Of a stretch of DNA of 15,175 nt, positions 1 through 6,438 are shown piece by piece. Source of the DNA: Planctomycetaceae bacterium (lineage in GTDB: Bacteria; Planctomycetota; Planctomycetia; Planctomycetales; Planctomycetaceae); NCBI GenBank assembly GCA_947463775.1, contig CANHVD010000066.1:1-15175 (forward strand), in the 5' to 3' direction. A model generated the notes under the pieces. That model was not told the origin of the DNA, did no database searches, and was given only the letters and a program-made list of their open reading frames with translations. Numbering within the stretch: the stretch's first letter is position 1; the number at the start of each line of letters is the position of its first letter. The position numbers and the translations under genes were made by a program.

Positions 1-1409
1 ACAACGACCGGCTTGCGGTGGCCGTTGACTTCGAACTCTTTCACCGGCTTATCATCAATCAGCAATTCCATTTTGGATGGATCCGGACCGGCTTCTGTCT
101 GAGCCGCCTCGATCCGAAATTTGTAAGTTCCATCGGCAACCGCGTCATAGGTGATTGAAACTGTTCCTCGCGTGTGCAGAACGTAGAAGCCCTGTTCATT
201 GATACTGCCATCGAGCGTTGACTTGAACTGAGTTGCCTCAAACTTCTGAGTACTGCCTTTGGAGAAATCCCGCGTATCAATGACAGCAGCAGCGACTTCT
301 TCGGCCGCATCCAGATACTTCTCCATCAACAGCGGCGGCAGGCTCAGCACATCGCCGATGTTGTCGAAACCTTCACCGACGTCATCCTGAGGAAACTTGT
401 CGGCCGGAGTTAGTTTGACTCCAAAAAGATCGCGGATCGTATTGTTGTATTCAGCTCGATTCAGGCGATGCAGAGTCGATCGGCCCGCATGATGCAAAAG
501 ACTGCAGTCGAAGTTGTAAAGTTCGTCATACAGAGCGTCCACAACTTCCTTGCGAACAGGCTCCTCGGGCTTCGGATCATAACTGGCCGGAGGCATTGCG
601 CCGGCGTTGATCATGCGATAAACACGTTCCCACTTCTTTCGATCCTTCAGCAACTGGTCGACCGACTCCAGATCGTGCAGAGCAATCCCGCCCTCCTGTT
701 CAGTGGCGTTGTGGCAATCCGCGCAGTGCTTCGCAAGAAACGGGATGACTTTCTCTTCCAGCTTCTGCTGCCGTGCGGCATTTTGCCGCAAGGTTGCTCC
801 TGCTACGACAGAGGTTGTCTGAGCAGCGCCAAGGGCCAGCGACGTTCCTGGAGCGCCGTTGACATTCGCCGACGCGGAAGATGCCTCGTTGTTCGACACT
901 GTTGCGGTTGCGGCCGCAGGTTGTGATTGCTCGGATTTCGCATCTGTCTGCGCGACGATGTCAGAAGTCTCAGCTGGCTTCGTCAGGAACGAATACCCGG
1001 CCAGAATCGCTCCACCGACGAGTGTGGTCGCGATCAATCCTGTGAACAGCGGCTTCAACGGACTCTGAGATTCATAACGAGACTTCGACGTCTTTCGATC
1101 CGCAGTTCGGGATCTGCTTGAGCTGTTCGCTCTCGACGCAGATGAACGTACGGGCGCAGCAGCGATTGGTTCTTTTTCTTCCGAACGAACAGTCGGCCGA
1201 GCAGGGCTTACTGGTTTTTGGACGGGCTTCTGGTCAGCGACCGGCCCGGCTTTCGGAGCAGGTGACGACGGTGCTGCGTCCGTGGGTTCCAGAGTCAACA
1301 GGACGGGCTGACCGCATTCTGCGTTGGGACAGCGAACGCGTCGGCCGACGTGTTTTTCGTCAGCGCGGAATTTTGCGTTACAGGATGGGCAGCGAAATGA
1401 TGGCTTCAT
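1..1409 (-). CDS. Membrane-anchored planctomycete cytochrome c / DUF1587 (PSD-type) protein, C-terminus outside window
   Basis: The first 469 codons are present; the gene continues past the left edge. Seen in order: a zinc-ribbon-like N-terminus (C7-x2-C10 ... C27-x4-C32); a Pro/Ser/Lys/Arg-rich linker; one hydrophobic segment at about residues 121-142; an Ala/Ser/Gln-rich linker; a single haem-c motif CADCH at 229-233; a DUF1587-like block with LHRLNRAEYNN at 313-323 and the DLFGV stretch after it; then the start of a beta-sandwich, carbohydrate-binding-like segment at about 415-465. Known family: planctomycete PSCyt1-PSD3-PSD4-PSCyt3-PSD2 proteins, long multidomain proteins with haem motifs and no assigned biochemical role; the missing half should hold DUF1592/1588/1585. 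Inferred topology: zinc ribbon in the cytoplasm, haem and remaining domains outside the inner membrane. The ATG at 1409 is supported by AAGGAA just upstream and by the N-terminal Cys pair. Family is fairly sure; function is unknown. Confidence 0.88.
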   Translation of the reverse strand, partial: MKPSFRCPSCNAKFRADEKHVGRRVRCPNAECGQPVLLTLEPTDAAPSSPAPKAGPVADQKPVQKPVSPARPTVRSEEKEPIAAAPVRSSASRANSSSRSRTADRKTSKSRYESQSPLKPLFTGLIATTLVGGAILAGYSFLTKPAETSDIVAQTDAKSEQSQPAAATATVSNNEASSASANVNGAPGTSLALGAAQTTSVVAGATLRQNAARQQKLEEKVIPFLAKHCADCHNATEQEGGIALHDLESVDQLLKDRKKWERVYRMINAGAMPPASYDPKPEEPVRKEVVDALYDELYNFDCSLLHHAGRSTLHRLNRAEYNNTIRDLFGVKLTPADKFPQDDVGEGFDNIGDVLSLPPLLMEKYLDAAEEVAAAVIDTRDFSKGSTQKFEATQFKSTLDGSINEQGFYVLHTRGTVSITYDAVADGTYKFRIEAAQTEAGPDPSKMELLIDDKPVKEFEVNGHRKPVV

Positions 1410-1736
1410 AGTTTCCTTGTCCACATGTCGTCGCTGGTTAAACCCCGTTCAACATCCGTCACATAATTCTTTTCGCGATCATGATTCAGGCTGCGTTCCC
1501 AGTGATTTACCCCGTGAACACCCGGCCTTTAATCATACGTGCAAAGAATAGTCGGCAGCACCTGATTATGCGGGATAACAGGTTCGTCGAAACGGAAGAA
1601 CCTGGAACCCTCGACCCGATTTTAGCCCGAATTCATTCCGGGAACAGGATTATCCAAGTCGTGCGGTCCCTGGGTGCTCCGTTTTTCCGCCTCTGAGACG
1701 CTAATGGTGGAAGGATCCTCACTTCTGGTTTTGCGA
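1410..1736. other. Intergenic region, no gene seen; contains one hairpin
   Basis: This 327-bp gap separates the Nramp-like gene from the cytochrome/DUF1587 gene. I found no convincing coding frame or sigma70-like promoter. The clearest structure is a perfect 7-bp inverted repeat, CAGGTTC (1579-1585) and GAACCTG (1598-1604), with a 12-nt loop. No T-run follows it on the minus strand, so it is not a good intrinsic terminator. It could be a leader structure of the downstream gene or a 3' processing hairpin of the upstream one. Confidence 0.6.
1413..1418 (-). promoter_or_regulatory. Ribosome-binding site for the cytochrome/DUF1587 gene
   Basis: The minus strand reads AAGGAAACT-ATG, a Shine-Dalgarno match close to the start codon. 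It supports 1409 as the start. Confidence 0.6.
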
Positions 1737-3278
1737 TTACTTGTAGCCCAGCATGGTCATTATCTGCATGGGAATGCACACAACTGCCAGAATCGCGTAA
1801 ATTACCCCGCAAAGCAGCAGGCAGGCTCGACGCCAGATGGGGGGGCGAATTTCCGCCGGGAGAAACCGCATATTGACTCGAAAAATCTGGAACGCCCCGA
1901 TCGCCAGAATTGGCGTCGCCACGAGGCCAAGGATCTTGAACAGGCTGACAACACTGTCACCAATCGCCAACGCAATCACACCCCAGCACACGAAAACAGC
2001 CAACAGCGCCGCGTAAATCACCTTGGAAGAAAAGCGGCGCAGCTTCGGCCATCCCGCCCACAGAGCGTCGAAGACGACTCGAGTCAAACAATCTGTGTTG
2101 CCAAGCTGCGTCGAAAACAGAATCCAGAACCCATTGATCAGCGTCAACGCCCAGAAACCGTGCCAAAGCTGATCGGCCATAAACCGAGCCTGAAACGCAC
2201 CGGCTGCATTGTCAGCTGGGATGTTGTCGGCCGGAACAATCGCCAGGGCGAGATTCACATTAAGAAACATCCCGATGACGCAGCCGATGGCCCACAGGAC
2301 AGACTGATCCAGTAATGTGTATTTCCACCACGTTCCCCAGCGCCGAATGTTGTCGGCCGTCGGCCTGAACACTCTTCCAATCGCCGATACCTCCGTATGC
2401 CCGTCAGCTAAAACTCCACCGATGGATCCGGTCCACGCGGCCATGCCAAAACCTTTGTCTCGACACCAATTTGAGATGGCCAGATTTCCAAGTCCACCCG
2501 AACCGGCCGTCGCCGCGAAAACTCCCAACAGCGCCCAGTCCATATTCGGTGGCAATTGTCCGGGAGTGAGAAAACCTTTGGCCGTACGAATCCAGATCTC
2601 CAGCGGAACAAACAGCACGTTGACTGTTGTCAGGAAGACAAAGATAAAAATGATCATGGCCCACGAAAGCTTCTCGAGCACTCGTTCAATCGACTTGCCG
2701 GACAACAGCAGAACGATTGTTAATGCAAGAACTCCATAAGCGATCCACATCAACGTGTTGGCATCACTGCCAGGTCGTAGAAGATCGCCGGGATCGGGCA
2801 TGCGATTGGAATACGCCGTGAACAAGACGTTCGCACATCCCAGTGCTAATGCGGGTGTGGCCAGCTGAATGATGCCGATCAGAATATAAAACGCGCCCCA
2901 GAACTTTGAGCCGGGATTGAGTCGCATAATTCCGGTGAGTACTGGTTCGCCTGTATAGAGCGTGTATCGCACCGCCTCCAGATTGAAAATCATCTGGAGA
3001 AAAATTCCGGCCGTGGCGACCCACAGGATCTCTGTTCCATACCGAACGGTCGTCAGAGGCCCCACGATCCATTCGCCACCACCGATGGAACCCGCCAGCA
3101 GGATCGCTCCGGGACCGATGGTTCGAAAGATATTGCGAATCGTAAACGGCAATGGCTCCGGAAGATCACCGGTTCCCCAGTTGGGAAGGCATCCATGATC
3201 ACGCGGTTCCGGCGCGTGTGCGGCCAATAAGTCCTGAGCGGCCATTGGGCCTGTTGAGTTCGGAGCCGCTTCAGCCAT
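1737..3278 (-). CDS. Nramp-fold divalent-metal-transporter homologue with altered metal-site motifs
   Basis: 513 residues with roughly eleven or twelve hydrophobic segments after a soluble N-terminus of about 50 residues. The first helix region (IGPGAILLAGSIGGGEW, from residue 54) follows the Nramp TM1 pattern in which GPG is followed about ten residues later by DPGN. Here the DPGN position reads G66-G67-G68-E69. The TM6 region (AATAGSGGLGN, from 255) lines up with the GATVMPHN pattern, but MPH reads G259-S260-G261. Known: in canonical Nramp/MntH proteins the D and N of DPGN and the M of MPH bind Mn2+ or Fe2+. Inferred: this protein keeps the LeuT-like Nramp fold but probably moves another substrate or coordinates ions differently. 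Start 3278 is backed by GAGGTG seven bases upstream. It is flanked by gaps of about 300 bp, so it is probably transcribed alone. Fold confident; substrate unknown. Confidence 0.82.
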   Translation of the reverse strand: MAEAAPNSTGPMAAQDLLAAHAPEPRDHGCLPNWGTGDLPEPLPFTIRNIFRTIGPGAILLAGSIGGGEWIVGPLTTVRYGTEILWVATAGIFLQMIFNLEAVRYTLYTGEPVLTGIMRLNPGSKFWGAFYILIGIIQLATPALALGCANVLFTAYSNRMPDPGDLLRPGSDANTLMWIAYGVLALTIVLLLSGKSIERVLEKLSWAMIIFIFVFLTTVNVLFVPLEIWIRTAKGFLTPGQLPPNMDWALLGVFAATAGSGGLGNLAISNWCRDKGFGMAAWTGSIGGVLADGHTEVSAIGRVFRPTADNIRRWGTWWKYTLLDQSVLWAIGCVIGMFLNVNLALAIVPADNIPADNAAGAFQARFMADQLWHGFWALTLINGFWILFSTQLGNTDCLTRVVFDALWAGWPKLRRFSSKVIYAALLAVFVCWGVIALAIGDSVVSLFKILGLVATPILAIGAFQIFRVNMRFLPAEIRPPIWRRACLLLCGVIYAILAVVCIPMQIMTMLGYK

Positions 3279-3576
3279 AAAACAACACCTCGCCGGTCAA
3301 TGTCAGCAGCGCAGAGCCGACCCGTGTTTGCATCTGTATCAGCATGCCTTACGGGGCAGATCGCGTTCGAAATTTAGATTATCCGGGAGAGCTTATCGTT
3401 CTTTCCCCGGAAGACCAGTGGCAGGCGTTTGTTCTCTGGTGGTGGGTTGTTGATTTGTTTCGTAGCACCAACTTCAGTTGACGTCGTTGCTCCGGTTCAC
3501 GACGGAATGCAGGCTGGAGCCAGCGGTAAAAGCTGAACGGCGATTGAATCAATAACCGGGCGTGCATGTTGAACCG
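3279..3576. other. Intergenic region between protein A and the Nramp-like gene
   Basis: 298 bp with no gene I can support. It contains a short palindrome GCTGG-AG-CCAGC (3513-3524) and ATTGAATCAAT (3543-3553) shortly after the stop codon of A. Neither is followed by a T-run on the minus strand. A 62-codon open frame (3379-3567, minus) has no ribosome-binding site or recognisable family. The similarity between A and B stops at the stop codons, so this region is not part of the duplication. Confidence 0.55.
3286..3291 (-). promoter_or_regulatory. Ribosome-binding site for the Nramp-like gene
   Basis: The minus strand reads GAGGTG, then seven bases, then ATG at 3278. It fixes the start choice. 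Confidence 0.65.
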
Positions 3577-6438
3577 CTACAGGACGTCGAAAACTTCACC
3601 TGCGAACAGGTCTGCGATGACGTCGTCGACGGCTCGGAAGAACCAATCTGTCCCAATTGCGCCCACCAGGACATCATCCTCGCCCGCATCCTTCAGCACG
3701 TTGATTTTTGCTGTCAATGAAACTGTCGGACTGCCAACACCAGCTCGCAGATTGGTGATGCGAGCTTCATACGTGTCGGTCGAGATCCATGTGGTCCGTA
3801 GATTGCTCAGGCTCGTCAGACTGGTATCGCTCGTAGTGAGTCCGGCGATCAGAATATCATCACCATCGCCGCCAATCAGAATATCCAGTCCGAGGCCACC
3901 GATCAGGATGTCGCGGCCGCTGCCAGCTTCCAGAATATCGCCAGCTTCCATGCCGACCAGAATGTTATCGCCTTCACCGCCCGTCAGTCGGTTGGCGACA
4001 GAATTCCCCAGCAGCGTATCGCTGCCCGTGCCGCCCACTGCGTTTTCGAATGTGCTTGGAGAGCTAAGCATTAACGCAAGATGCGTATTCACCGGCTGAA
4101 TGGAAGTCGATCCGAGATCCAGTACGACATCTGTGGACAAATAGGCGAAGTTCAGGGTGTCGACGCCTTCATTCGCATTCTCAATCACCTGATCGGCTTC
4201 GGGGCCGGAGGAAGGAACGAAAAAGTAGGTGTCGTTGTTGGCACCACCGAGCAGTACGTCGTTGCCAGTGGCACCGATGAGTTTGTCGTTTCCGGCACCG
4301 CCATGCAGAGTATTGTTCAGACGGTTGCCAAACAATGTGTCAGCACCGGAACCACCGATGATGTTATCGAAGACCCCAGCGGAGTTGAGCTTCAACGTGC
4401 GATCCGTATGAACCGACTGAACGAAAGACGATCCCAGATTCAGCAGCACGTTTGAACGCAGAAGTTCAAAGCTCAGCGTATCTGTGCCATCGTTGAACTT
4501 CTCGTTCACCCGGTCGGCTTCCGGACCAGAGGCAGGAGCAAAGATGTATGTGTCGTTGTTGGCTCCACCCAGCAGCAGATCGTTGCCAGGACCGCCAACG
4601 AGCGTGTCATCTCCGGCACCGCCGGTCAGAATATTGTCCTGGCTGTTCCCCAACAGCGTGTCAGCCCCGGTCCCGCCGAAGATGTTCTCGATGACAACAG
4701 TGGAATTGAGCGTTATCGAGCGGTTCAAGTGCACCGTCTGGCTCGAATTCAATCCAAGATCCACCACCACGTCTGTGGTCAGAAATGCAAAGCTGGGTGT
4801 ATCAACACCTGCGTTCGGATTCTCAGAGACCTGATCCGCTTCGGCGACGGTTGTCGGAACAAAAATGTAGGTGTCGTTGTCGGTCCCGCCTAACAGCAAA
4901 TCGTTGCCAGTACCGCCGATGAGTCTGTCGTTTCCGGCACCGCCGGTCAGAGTATTATCCAGACTGTTACCGAACAACGTGTCAGCACCGGCTCCACCGA
5001 TGAGGTTTTCAAAGACGGCAGAGGAATTAAGTTTTAACGTACGCCCCGTGTGCACCGACTGATCAAAAGAAGATCCCAGATTCATCAGGACGTCAGTGGT
5101 CAGAAATGCAAAGCTGAGCGTATCCGAGCCTTCGTTGGAGTTCTCTGTCACCCTGTCGGCTTCCGGGCCAGAGGCAGCGGCAAAGATGTACGTGTCGTCG
5201 TTGGCTCCACCGAGCAGCAGATCGTTGCCAGGACCGCCAGCCAGTCTGTCATCTCCGGCACCGCCGGTTATAAGATTATCCTGGCTGTTTCCGAATAGTG
5301 TGTCATCCCCGGTCCCGCCGAAGATGTTCTCAATGACAACAGCGGAATTGAGCGTCAACGTGCGATTTGCATGCACTGTCTGACTCGAAGTTAGTCCAAG
5401 ATCTACCACCACTTCTTTGGTCAGGTAGGCAAAGCTCAGTGTGTCGATCCCTTCATTCGGATTCTCAGTCACCTGATCCGATTCGGCGACGTTGGTCGGA
5501 ACAAAAATGTAGGTGTCGTTGTCGGCCCCGCCAAGCAGTAAGTCGTTGCCGCCAGCACCAATGAGCCTGTCGTTCCCGGCACCGCCCGTGATTGTGTTAT
5601 TCAGGCTGTTGCCGAACAGTGTGTCCGCACCGGAGCCTCCGATGACATTTTCAATCGTAGTGTCCGCACCCAGAGCGAGGCTCAAATTATTGGCATGCAC
5701 TGCCTGAGCTCCGGCGGTTGCCATGTTGAACACGAGGCCCACCGTCGAAGTGAGAGAGAAATCAACCGTATCTGTGCCGCCACCGGACTCATCCAGCGCC
5801 CAGATTCGCAGGGGTGAATCGGCATCGAACTGGTAGACGTCGTTTCCCGCCCCGCCGGCCAGAGTTAGCCTTGCTGGTCCCGTGAGCGTCAACGTCGTAC
5901 CGTTGACGACGAGTCCTGCGGCAGAAACCGTGAACAGATCCGCATTCGCTGTTCCAATAACACGGACGCTGTCGTTGTGAGCGAGTCCATTCAGAACTAT
6001 CGGTGCACTCAGAGGAAAGGTGCCGATCGTCACGGGCCTTCTACCATTGATTGCGTGTGTGATCGTGACATCGACTTCTGAAAAGGCGATCCGAAAAGCA
6101 TCCGCATCGGCGGTGGTGTCAAGGACGTTTGTCAGCGTCAGCGTGAACTCCACGAATGCATCCACCGCCCCGCCAACAGCAGCGTCATTCACTTCGATAG
6201 TGACTCCATAGGACGTTTGTGTTTCAAAGTCGAGCTCTGTGCCTGCTTTGAGTCGCAGTTCATTGTTCACGATCTCGAAGAATCCCGGATCAGTGCCATC
6301 CAGAGACAGTATGTTCGCGCCCAGAGCATCATCGGTAACGGCGATATCCGCCAACTTAATGGCAGTCGCGGTGCTGGTGTTCTCTGGCAAGGTCGTTGTG
6401 GTGTTCTGCAACGTCACCGCTGTCGGAGCTTCGTTAAC
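3577..6438 (-). repeat. Paralogous C-terminal cassette, copy A
   Basis: This block, from the stop codon of A to the VNEAP boundary at residue 664, matches 9134-11995 of gene B at a constant offset of 5557 bp with no net insertion or deletion. It encodes one cadherin-like domain, the linker domain, the RTX units and the tail. The similarity is strong through the linker domain (DESGGGTDTVDFSLTSTVGL is identical in both). Above the boundary the two genes do not resemble each other. Confidence 0.85.

Noticed and set aside
1579..1604. Intrinsic terminator for the Nramp-like gene
   Set aside because: The 7-bp stem is real but lies over 130 bases from the stop codon and has no T-run on the minus strand.
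468..1696. Several plus-strand frames across the cytochrome gene and the gap beside it
   Set aside because: The minus-strand frame gives a haem motif, a membrane segment and a DUF1587 signature; the plus-strand frames give nothing recognisable.
1674..2315. 213-codon plus-strand frame overlapping the 3' half of the Nramp-like gene
   Set aside because: It is antisense to a clear membrane-protein gene, has a low-complexity polar composition and no ribosome-binding site.
3379..3567. 62-codon minus-strand frame between protein A and the Nramp-like gene
   Set aside because: No Shine-Dalgarno, no recognised motif, Arg/Gln-rich composition, and it starts within a few bases of the end of A. I could not distinguish it from chance.
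3566..5707. A series of plus-strand open frames rich in Pro, Ser and Ala opposite protein A (and the same at 9174-11264 opposite protein B)
   Set aside because: They recur at 321-bp spacing with similar peptides because they are the complement of the RTX super-units. They have no ribosome-binding sites and no family resemblance, so they are shadows of the real genes.
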